NCBI GenBank assembly: GCA_035702845.1
Contig: DASSZK010000261.1
Location: 1 to 17,009, forward strand
Length of the DNA: 17,009 nt
Direction of reading: 5' to 3'
Source: JAJZMF01 sp035702845
GTDB taxonomy: Bacteria > Actinomycetota > Acidimicrobiia > Acidimicrobiales > Palsa-688
Below are positions 6,470 to 13,172 of this stretch, in pieces (positions within the stretch are counted from its first letter, which is position 1; every line of letters starts with the position of its first letter). The notes beneath the pieces were generated by a model. That model worked only from the letters and a program-made list of their open reading frames with translations. It made no database searches and had not been told where the DNA came from. A program made the position numbers and the translations under genes.

Positions 6470-7713
6470 AAGACAACATGGCCTTTTTCGAAGCCCTCCA
6501 GCAGATTGCCAAAGACAAGGGGATCAGTGTCGACGTGCTGCTGGACGCGCTTGCCAACGCCTTGGTGGCTGCCTACAAGCGCATGCCCGGTGCTGCCGAG
6601 GAGGCAGTCGTCACAATCGAGCCGGACACGGGCGACATCCGTGTCTATGGCCAGGAGCTCGACGCTGACGGCAACGTGGTCCGCGAGTGGGACGATACCC
6701 CGAAGGACTTCGGCCGAATAGCCGCCCAGACGGCCAAGCAGGTCATTTTCCAGCGCATACGTGAAGCCGAGCGGGACCTCAAGTACGAGGAGTACGCCGG
6801 GCGCGAGGGCGACATCGTCACCGGGATCATCCAACAGAGCGACAACCGCTACACGCTTTTGGATCTCGGCAAGGTGGAGGCCCTGCTGCCACAGGCGGAG
6901 CAGGTGCCCTTTGAGCACTACGAGCACAACGCCAGGTTGAAGGCGTACATCGTCGAGGTCCGCAAGACCAGCAAGGGCCCGCAGATCGTCGTATCGAGGA
7001 CGCACCCCGGGCTCATCAAGCGTTTGTTCGAGCTCGAGGTACCTGAGATAGCCAACGGTGTGGTCGAGATCAAGGCGGCAGCGCGCGAACCCGGTCACCG
7101 CACCAAGATCGCCGTATGGTCGAACGACCCCAATGTCGACCCCGTCGGGGCATGCGTCGGCGCCCGGGGCGCACGGGTCAGGATGGTCACTACGGAGCTG
7201 CGGGGCGAGAAGGTCGACATCGTGCCCTATTCGGACGACGCACGAGAGTTCGTCATGCGCGCCCTGCAGCCTGCGAAGGTCAAAGATGTCGACCTCGACG
7301 AGTCGACGGGCACCGCCACAGTTGTGGTCAACGACTACCAGCTCTCCCTGGCCATCGGCAAGGAGGGCCAGAACGCGCGCTTGGCTGCAAGGCTCACCGG
7401 CTGGCGCATCGACATCAAGAGCGAAAGCCAGGTCGCCGAGGAGGAGGCTTACGTCTCCCAGGAATGGGCCGAGGGCGAATGGGTGCAAAACGAAGCGGGC
7501 GAGATGGTCTGGCAACCTGCCGAGGGTGGCGAAGCCCTTTCTGCTCAGCAATGGGAGGCGGGCTCATCTGACGGACTTGGCTCAGCCGACGGCTCCCAGG
7601 ATGTGAGCGACGGGGAGGGTTCGGTCCGAGACGATGCGGACCAGTCCGACAGCGAGGTAAGCCCGGGGCTCTCGCCTGAGGTCGAGGTACTGCCTGAACA
7701 TGGGGAGGCCTGA
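6466..7713 (+). CDS. nusA: Transcription termination/antitermination factor NusA
   Basis: NusA binds RNA polymerase and nascent RNA, modulating pausing, intrinsic termination and antitermination. The N-terminal polymerase-binding domain covers about 1-105, the S1 domain about 114-180 (GDIVTGIIQQSDNRYTLLDLG), KH1 contains GACVGARGARV from G228, and KH2 contains AIGKEGQNARLAARLTG from A296. The core ends near 325. The remaining ~90 residues are an acidic, Ser/Asp/Glu-rich tail with several Trp, unlike the short tails of mycobacterial NusA and without the proteobacterial acidic repeats. GAGGAGG (6455-6461) precedes ATG 6466, which overlaps the rimP stop by 4 nt. NusA is known in Bacillus to control its own operon through a leader terminator, which is relevant to the element at 5739-5779. 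Confidence 0.97.
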   Translation: MKDNMAFFEALQQIAKDKGISVDVLLDALANALVAAYKRMPGAAEEAVVTIEPDTGDIRVYGQELDADGNVVREWDDTPKDFGRIAAQTAKQVIFQRIREAERDLKYEEYAGREGDIVTGIIQQSDNRYTLLDLGKVEALLPQAEQVPFEHYEHNARLKAYIVEVRKTSKGPQIVVSRTHPGLIKRLFELEVPEIANGVVEIKAAAREPGHRTKIAVWSNDPNVDPVGACVGARGARVRMVTTELRGEKVDIVPYSDDAREFVMRALQPAKVKDVDLDESTGTATVVVNDYQLSLAIGKEGQNARLAARLTGWRIDIKSESQVAEEEAYVSQEWAEGEWVQNEAGEMVWQPAEGGEALSAQQWEAGSSDGLGSADGSQDVSDGEGSVRDDADQSDSEVSPGLSPEVEVLPEHGEA

Positions 7714-8035
7714 TCGGGCTCCGGTGCGGACATGTATCGGCTGCCGCGCTCAGCGCACGACCGCTAGCCTGGTGAGAGTCGTGGCTGGAGCCGACGGCTC
7801 TCTGCTCGTGAGCCGCTCGGCGCCTGGACGAGGGGCATGGTTATGCCAGCGGCTTGGAAAACAGGTGCAGGGACAGCAAGCCCCTGAGCCGGCGTGTGCA
7901 GTGCTGGCTCAGCGAAAACGCGCTTTCTCCCGGGCGCTGCGCCGGGAGATCGCGGCACCGGCCGTGGACGCGCTCATCGCGACAGCTGGTGAACGTGGGA
8001 GTATGGATAAGCAAGCCTCACGGCCTGGCGCCTGA
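7700..8035 (+). CDS. ylxR: YlxR-family RNA-binding protein (RnpM)
   Basis: This small basic cytosolic protein of the YlxR family was described in Bacillus as a modulator of RNase P (RnpM). The two family signatures are present: RTCIGCR at 10-16 and PGRGAWLC at 42-49, followed by KRAFSRALRREI near the C-terminal helix. At 111 residues it is slightly longer than typical. ATG 7700 overlaps the nusA stop by 14 nt without a clear ribosome binding site, suggesting translational coupling. It sits between nusA and infB, as in most Gram-positive bacteria. The L7Ae-like ylxQ often found next to it in Firmicutes is absent. Confidence 0.88.
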   Translation: MGRPDRAPVRTCIGCRAQRTTASLVRVVAGADGSLLVSRSAPGRGAWLCQRLGKQVQGQQAPEPACAVLAQRKRAFSRALRREIAAPAVDALIATAGERGSMDKQASRPGA

Positions 8036-8070
8036 GGCATGAGGCAACGACGAAGGGACTAACGAACAAC

Positions 8071-11000
8071 TTGCCCAAGAAGATCCGGGTGTACGAGCTG
8101 GCGCGCGAGCTGGGCCTCACCAATAAAGAGGGGCTGGAGCTGTGTTTGGCCATGGGGATCGGCGTAAAGAGCCATTCCTCCAGCATCGAAGAAGCCCAAG
8201 CTGATCGTGTCCGGCGCAAGGCCGAGCGCGAAGGACTCAAGCGTGCCCAGTCGCCGGCCGAGGAAGTCCCCGATCCCACACCGGCGCGCTCATCTTCCGG
8301 GACTGCCCGAGCGGCAAACGGCCCGTCAGGGCAGGACGCTTCGGGCAGCGTACTGCGTAGCCGCCCGCCCGCTCGTGCCGGAGGGCCGCCCGCAGGCATA
8401 ATCCCTTCGAGCTCCCCGGGGCCCCTCGCTGCCCCCGCTGGCGAGCCCTCGCCGGGCTCGGCGCCGCTTCGTCGGCCGGCCCAACCGTTATCGCCTACGC
8501 CGTCGGCCGATGTGCAGCCTGGACGCGCTCGCACTGCGGCGCTTGTGGACGACGGTCACGGTCATCGTACGCCGGCCCCCCACGGCCCGAGGCCGGATAC
8601 GGCGGCAGCGCGGTCGCAGGACCCTGCCCGCACCGCCGCCTCGGGGCCGCAGCCGGGCAGCCCGCGGCCGGCTCAGGTCAACCCGCCCAATGCGGGGCAT
8701 CTCCCGGCTCATCAGCAGGGCATACATCAACAGCCCACACACCAGCAACTGGCAGGCCACCAAGCCCCTGGGCAAGCCCGGTCCGTGGTGCAAACGACAG
8801 GTCACCAGGCCGCCCCCGGTCACCAGGGCGCCGGCGACCACGACGCTGGCGTTGGTCAGGCCGCCGCCGCCCCACAAGTCGTTGCACGCTCAGAGGGTAT
8901 GCCTGAGGCAGGAGGTCATAGCCAGGCCGCCTCCGGCGCCCCGGCGGAGGCACGGCGCCCCGAGCACAGGCCCGCGCCAGGCGGGCGGTCGGGTGAGCAG
9001 CCTCCGGGGGATCCGGGCGCAGCCCGTGGCACCGTTTCCCCGATGACTGGCAAGCCGATCCCGCCACCGCCAGGGTTCCGGCGACCCCCTGTGTCGCCGC
9101 TCACAGGCAAGCCGATCCCTCCGCCGGTGCGCGGTCCCGCAGGGGGAGCGCCGGGGGCGGGTGCGAGGGGCGGCCCCTATGGCGGCCCGGATGGTTCACG
9201 CTTCGCCGATCGCAACAGCCAGGGAAGGCCGCCCGCCCCTGGATCTCGTCCGGGCCAGCGCCCCGGAGGGCCTCCCGGCCGGCCCGGTGCGCCCGGTTCT
9301 GGGGCGCCACGGCCAGGTATGGGTACCGGCGGTCCTCGTGGGGGCCCTGGTGGCCCGGGAGCAGGGCGCGGTGCGCCCGGTGGACCGGGGATGCGGCCTA
9401 TGGGAGCGCGCCCGATGGCGCCTCGCCCCGGGGCGGTCCCGCGCGGCCCGGATGGCAATTACCGTCCCGCACCCGGCGGCGGTGGCTTCCGTGGCGCCCC
9501 TGGCGCCGGCGGCCCTCCGCGTGGCGCGGGCCGTCCCGGTGGTCCTACAGGCCGGGGTGGGGGTCGCTCCGGCGCTCGCCGGTCGAGCCGCCGCAGAGCC
9601 AGCCGCGAAGAGCTGGAGGCGCAAGCGCCGACTACGTACGTCCCGTCGCATGCCCCCGTACCTGAGGGCGAAGTCATCATCGAGAGAGGTTCGACGGCGC
9701 AAGACGTTGCCCCGCGCCTCAACCGCACCGCGGCTGACGTAGTCAAGTTCCTTTTCAGCCAGGGTGAGATGGTCACGGCAACGATGTCGCTGAGCGACGA
9801 CATGATCGAGCTGTTCGCGGCGGAGATCGGTGCCACCGTGCGGTTGGTGGAACCCGGCCAGCAAAAAGAAGCCGAGCTTCAGGCCCGCTACTTCGGCGAA
9901 GAGGACGAGAGCCTGGACGACCCGTCCTTGCGTCCCCGGCCGCCCGTGGTAACTGTCATGGGCCATGTTGACCACGGCAAGACATCGTTGCTCGACAGGA
10001 TCCGCGAGTCGGACGTGGCCTCCGGTGAGACCGGCGGCATAACCCAGCACATCGGCGCGTACCAAGTGACTACAGCCAACGGAGCGGTGATCACGTTCAT
10101 CGATACGCCCGGCCACGAAGCGTTCACAGCGATGCGGGCGCGCGGTGCCGAGGTTACCGACATCGTTGTGTTGGTGGTCGCCGCCGACGACGGCGTCATG
10201 CCTCAGACCATTGAGGCGCTCAACCATGCCAAGGCTGCAGACGTCCCGATCATGGTTGCCATAAACAAGATCGACCGCCAGGATGCTGATCCCAACCACG
10301 TCATGCAACAGCTTTCCGAGCACGGCCTGGTCCCAGAGCGCTGGGGCGGCGACACGATCATGGTCGAGGTCTCCGCTCTTCAGAACCTGGGCGTAGACGA
10401 CCTCTTGGAGCAGCTAATGGTTGTCGCCGAAGTCGAGGAGTTCCGGGCCAACCCTGAGGCGCGTGCCCGCGGTGTAGTACTCGAAGCCAACCTCGACCCC
10501 GGCAAAGGCCCGGTAGCCACGGTCATCGTGCAAAACGGCACGTTGAGGGTCGGCGACAACATCGTGGCCGGCGCTGCCTGGGGCCGTGTCAAGGCCCTGA
10601 TCGACGACAAGGGCGACAACATCAAGGAGGCGCCGCCCTCTTTCCCGGCCCAGGTGCTCGGCTTCGACTCGTTGCCCGCGGCGGGGGACGAGCTGCGTGC
10701 AGTCGCCACCGCCAAGACGGCCAGGGAGGTGGCAGAGCAGCGCGAGCAGCGCTTCCGCAGTGCCGACCTGCGCCGAAGCTCGGCCGCCACCAGCGGCGGA
10801 GCCAAGCTCGAGGACATCTTCGAGCAGATCCAGCGCGGCGAGGCGGCGACCTTGAACCTCGTCGTCAAGGCTGACGTGCAGGGATCGCTCGAGGCTGTGA
10901 CCGAGAGCCTGCGCAAGCTGGAGCGTGAGGACGTCAAGTTGGCGTTCGTCCACCGAGCGGTGGGCGGCATTACTGAGAACGACGTTGCCCTGGCTGCCGC

Positions 11001-11454
11001 CTCAAATGCGACCATCATCGGTTTCAACGTCCGGCCTGGCCGTGAGTCACGGGCCATGGCCGCTGCTCAAGGCGTAGAGATACGTACTTACGAGATCATC
11101 TACAAGCTGATCGAGGACGTACAGGCTGCCATGGTCGGCATGTTGGCGCCCGAGTACGAAGAAGTGCTCACAGGCGAGGCCGAGGTCCGGGAGATTTTCC
11201 GTATCCCGCGGATCGGGGCGGTAGCCGGTTGCCATGTGCGTTCGGGTGTCATAACGCGTGGCTCCAAGGTGCGCTTCCTGCGTGACGGGGTCATCATATG
11301 GAAGGGTGCGATCACGTCGCTGCGCCGGTTCAAAGACGACGTACGCGAGGTGCACGAAGGTTTCGAGTGCGGTATCGGGTTGTCGAACAACCAGGATCTG
11401 CGCGAGGGCGACATCATCGAGACCTACGACGAAAGGGAGATCCCCCGGACTTGA
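8071..11454 (+). CDS. infB: Translation initiation factor IF-2
   Basis: IF2 is the GTPase that places initiator tRNA on the 30S subunit and promotes subunit joining. Residues 1-55 form an IF2_N domain (IRVYELARELGLTNKEGLELC). About 66-508 is a low-complexity Pro/Gly/Ala/Gln/Arg linker. A second IF2_N-like domain covers about 535-600. The GTPase motifs are complete: G1 GHVDHGKT at 631-638, G2 around GGITQHIGA at 655-663, G3 DTPGH at 678-682, G4 NKID at 732-735, G5 SAL at 768-770. The C-terminal domains include HRAVGGITENDV and FNVRPG. At 1127 residues it is long even for actinobacteria. TTG 8071 is the only start that keeps MPKKIRVYEL; the ribosome binding site is weak (GAAGGGA, 12 nt away). 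The ylxP-like gene follows within a few nucleotides. Confidence 0.97.
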   Translation: MPKKIRVYELARELGLTNKEGLELCLAMGIGVKSHSSSIEEAQADRVRRKAEREGLKRAQSPAEEVPDPTPARSSSGTARAANGPSGQDASGSVLRSRPPARAGGPPAGIIPSSSPGPLAAPAGEPSPGSAPLRRPAQPLSPTPSADVQPGRARTAALVDDGHGHRTPAPHGPRPDTAAARSQDPARTAASGPQPGSPRPAQVNPPNAGHLPAHQQGIHQQPTHQQLAGHQAPGQARSVVQTTGHQAAPGHQGAGDHDAGVGQAAAAPQVVARSEGMPEAGGHSQAASGAPAEARRPEHRPAPGGRSGEQPPGDPGAARGTVSPMTGKPIPPPPGFRRPPVSPLTGKPIPPPVRGPAGGAPGAGARGGPYGGPDGSRFADRNSQGRPPAPGSRPGQRPGGPPGRPGAPGSGAPRPGMGTGGPRGGPGGPGAGRGAPGGPGMRPMGARPMAPRPGAVPRGPDGNYRPAPGGGGFRGAPGAGGPPRGAGRPGGPTGRGGGRSGARRSSRRRASREELEAQAPTTYVPSHAPVPEGEVIIERGSTAQDVAPRLNRTAADVVKFLFSQGEMVTATMSLSDDMIELFAAEIGATVRLVEPGQQKEAELQARYFGEEDESLDDPSLRPRPPVVTVMGHVDHGKTSLLDRIRESDVASGETGGITQHIGAYQVTTANGAVITFIDTPGHEAFTAMRARGAEVTDIVVLVVAADDGVMPQTIEALNHAKAADVPIMVAINKIDRQDADPNHVMQQLSEHGLVPERWGGDTIMVEVSALQNLGVDDLLEQLMVVAEVEEFRANPEARARGVVLEANLDPGKGPVATVIVQNGTLRVGDNIVAGAAWGRVKALIDDKGDNIKEAPPSFPAQVLGFDSLPAAGDELRAVATAKTAREVAEQREQRFRSADLRRSSAATSGGAKLEDIFEQIQRGEAATLNLVVKADVQGSLEAVTESLRKLEREDVKLAFVHRAVGGITENDVALAAASNATIIGFNVRPGRESRAMAAAQGVEIRTYEIIYKLIEDVQAAMVGMLAPEYEEVLTGEAEVREIFRIPRIGAVAGCHVRSGVITRGSKVRFLRDGVIIWKGAITSLRRFKDDVREVHEGFECGIGLSNNQDLREGDIIETYDEREIPRT
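8698..8844 (+). repeat. His/Gln-rich segment in the IF2 linker
   Basis: Residues 210-258 of IF2 hold 8 His and 11 Gln in 49 positions, with six His-Gln dipeptides, three of them as HQQ (215-226 region). The surrounding linker is Pro/Ala/Gly-rich with few His, so this block stands out in composition. It lies between the N-terminal domain and the GTPase core. Confidence 0.7.
9037..9126 (+). repeat. Duplicated SP(M/L)TGKPIPPP motif in the IF2 linker
   Basis: An 11-codon motif occurs at 9037-9069 (residues 323-333) and again at 9094-9126 (residues 342-352), separated by eight residues. The only amino-acid difference is M to L. It marks the boundary between the His/Gln/Ala-rich half of the linker and a Gly/Pro/Arg-rich half. 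Confidence 0.8.
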
Positions 11455-11459
11455 GCGCG

Positions 11460-11747
11460 GTGCATGCCGCCGCGCTGACAATGCGCCTGCGCTTGGCGCA
11501 GGCGCATTCGTTGAAGGACAAACGCTCGGTGGTCCGCCCCATCCTCGACGGCAGCCGGGCACGCTTCGCGGTGGCCGCCGCCGAGGTGGGGGAGCAGGAC
11601 TTGTGGCAGGTCGCTGTAGTCGCCTTTGCTGCCGTAGGCGGCAGCGCCGGGCATGTGGAAGACGTGCTGTCCAAGGTCGAGCGCTTCGTGTGGTCGTTCC
11701 CCGAGGCGGAAGTGGTCGAGTCCGAGTGGCATTGGTGGGGCGAATAG
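11460..11747 (+). CDS. ylxP: DUF503 family protein (YlxP-like)
   Basis: This 95-residue protein belongs to the DUF503/YlxP family, a small ferredoxin-like fold of unproven function, usually encoded between infB and rbfA and thought to relate to ribosome biogenesis. Family features seen are HSLKDKRSVVRPILDG at 17-32, VAAAEVGEQDLWQ at 38-50, and the terminal WHWWGE. GTG 11460 gives the family-like beginning MHAAALTMRL; TTG 11451 would overlap the infB stop. There is no visible ribosome binding site, so coupling to infB is likely. rbfA begins 33 nt after the stop. Confidence 0.85.
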   Translation: MHAAALTMRLRLAQAHSLKDKRSVVRPILDGSRARFAVAAAEVGEQDLWQVAVVAFAAVGGSAGHVEDVLSKVERFVWSFPEAEVVESEWHWWGE

Positions 11748-11780
11748 GCAGGCCCGTGGCTGTGAAGGGGTGACGAACTT

Positions 11781-12254
11781 ATGAGACGACCGCCTGCTAG
11801 GCGCCACTATTCACGTACCGCCCGGCTCAACGAGTTGTTGCGCGAGGTGCTGGGCGATGCCATTGAGGTGGAGTCGGGCTCCGACAGTCGCCTCGATTTG
11901 GTGACGGTTACCGCCGTGGACTGTGACCCCGATCTTCGCCACGCCCGGGTCTATTTCGCCTCTCTGCCTTCTGCGGCCAAGGCTGCGCTCGCAGAAGTCA
12001 GACCGCGCTTGCAAGCAGCGATCGCCCGGCAGGTCAGGGCTAAGCGCACCCCCCATCTCAGTTTTGAGGCGGATCCGGCCGTGGCCTACGGCGAACGGGT
12101 GGAGACAGTGCTCCGCGAACTTCGCGCCCATGGCGAGCTGGACAGACCAGAGCCTGAGACGCCTGAGCCTGAGACGCCTGAGCATGATACGACTGGGCCC
12201 GGAAGCCCAGCTGTCGCCGAGACGGCCGAAGAGCCCGGATCGGCCAGATGGTGA
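11781..12254 (+). CDS. rbfA: Ribosome-binding factor A
   Basis: RbfA is a KH-like 30S assembly factor that binds near the 5' end of 16S rRNA. The N-terminal YSRTARLNELLREVLGDAIE helix, the central DCDPDLRHARVYFASLP strand and the R-x-RTPHLSFEADPAVAYGERVE segment follow the family order. The usual core ends around residue 118. A ~40-residue acidic tail follows, built partly from a tandem EPETP repeat. ATG 11781 is preceded by a weak GGGGTGA (11767-11773). The stop overlaps the truB start by 7 nt. Confidence 0.92.
   Translation: MRRPPARRHYSRTARLNELLREVLGDAIEVESGSDSRLDLVTVTAVDCDPDLRHARVYFASLPSAAKAALAEVRPRLQAAIARQVRAKRTPHLSFEADPAVAYGERVETVLRELRAHGELDRPEPETPEPETPEHDTTGPGSPAVAETAEEPGSARW
12150..12194 (+). 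repeat. 15-bp tandem repeat in the RbfA tail
   Basis: GAGCCTGAGACGCCT is present at 12150-12164 and exactly repeated at 12165-12179; a third, degenerate copy occupies 12180-12194. The units encode EPETP, EPETP and EHDTT in the acidic C-terminal extension of RbfA. This looks like slippage-type expansion in a disordered tail. Confidence 0.85.
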
Positions 12255-13138
12255 TCGACGGGCTCTTACTAATCGACAAGCCGGCCGGGTGCACCAGCCA
12301 CGACGTCGTATCGCGCTGTCGTGGGATCTTCCGGCAAAAAAGGATCGGTCACGCTGGGACTCTTGACCCGGACGCCACAGGTGTCCTTGTCCTTGCTCTC
12401 GGACGAGCCACCAGACTGCTGCAGTTCCTGTCAGGGCTCCCTAAGACCTATTCGACAGAGATAGTCCTCGGGGCGGCGACCACCACTCTCGATGCAGCCG
12501 GTGAGGTGACAGGTCGCTGGGACATGTCGGGCGTGACGGTTGAGCAAGCCCGGGCGGCAGCGGCCGGCTTCGTGGGTGACATCCTCCAGGTGCCACCGAT
12601 GGTCTCGGCCATAAAGATCGGGGGCCGGCGCCTACACGAATTGGCGCGCCAGGGAGTTGAGGTGGACCGCCCGCCCCGGCCCGTCTCTGTGTACCGTTTT
12701 GACATCGCCGCGGGGGACCGGCCCGGTGTAATGCGTGCAGAGGTCGACTGTTCTTCAGGTACCTACGTGCGCTCGCTCGTTGCAGATCTGGGCACTGCGC
12801 TCGGGGGTGGGGCGCATTTGCGGTCTCTGCGGCGCCTGGCTGTCGGTCCGTTTGTGGTTGGACAATGTTTGGCACTGGAGGCTGTCTCGGCCATGGAACA
12901 GCCGCACGAGGTCGTGCTGCCGCCACTGGCCGCTCTACCTGGGATGGGCAGGGTGAAGGCTGATGACGTATTGGCGCAGGCCGCTGCCCACGGGAAGGTC
13001 GTCACCATAGATCTCCTTGGGGACGGGCCAGGCCCCTGGGCACTCGTGGGCTCTTCCGAGGAGTTGTTGGCTGTTTACGAAGCGCATCGTCCCGGGACCG
13101 CCAAGCCCACGGTCGTGCTGGCGCCGGCCGCGCCGTAA
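12248..13138 (+). CDS. truB: tRNA pseudouridine(55) synthase TruB
   Basis: TruB isomerises U55 in the T-loop of tRNAs to pseudouridine. The N-terminal GLLLIDKPAGCTSHDVV, the catalytic GTLDPDATGVL with Asp40, KTYSTEIVLG, VPPMVSAIKIGGRRLHELAR and SSGTYVRSLVADLG blocks are all present in family order. The C-terminal ~85 residues fit the actinobacterial PUA-like end. Length is 296 residues, normal. ATG 12248 overlaps the rbfA stop, implying coupled translation. It is the last gene of the operon here: ribF, often next, is missing, and the following gene is convergent. Confidence 0.96.
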   Translation: MVIDGLLLIDKPAGCTSHDVVSRCRGIFRQKRIGHAGTLDPDATGVLVLALGRATRLLQFLSGLPKTYSTEIVLGAATTTLDAAGEVTGRWDMSGVTVEQARAAAAGFVGDILQVPPMVSAIKIGGRRLHELARQGVEVDRPPRPVSVYRFDIAAGDRPGVMRAEVDCSSGTYVRSLVADLGTALGGGAHLRSLRRLAVGPFVVGQCLALEAVSAMEQPHEVVLPPLAALPGMGRVKADDVLAQAAAHGKVVTIDLLGDGPGPWALVGSSEELLAVYEAHRPGTAKPTVVLAPAAP

Positions 13139-13172
13139 CCTTACGATCGTTCCCGGCTCGGCCGGCCAGTGA

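Noticed and set aside
6424..7551. Long minus-strand open frame (375 codons) opposite nusA
   Set aside because: The plus strand encodes NusA with intact S1 and KH motifs; the reverse frame is a GC-rich shadow.
8039..8062. Seven-codon mini-ORF between ylxR and infB
   Set aside because: It is too short, has no ribosome binding site of note and is probably a chance ATG.
8266..9594. IF2 linker as a frameshift artefact
   Set aside because: The frame is continuous from the N domain to the GTPase core, and Pro/Gly/Ala-rich linkers are known in actinobacterial IF2.
9196..10323. Long minus-strand open frame (375 codons) opposite infB
   Set aside because: It lies antisense to the conserved IF2 linker and GTPase domain, shows Arg/Ala-rich shadow composition and no recognisable domain.
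13139..13172. Possible terminator between convergent truB and the EF-G-2 gene (CCGGC-TCG-GCCGG at 13153-13165)
   Set aside because: The stem is only 5 bp and no T-run follows on either strand, so it is not supportable as an intrinsic terminator.
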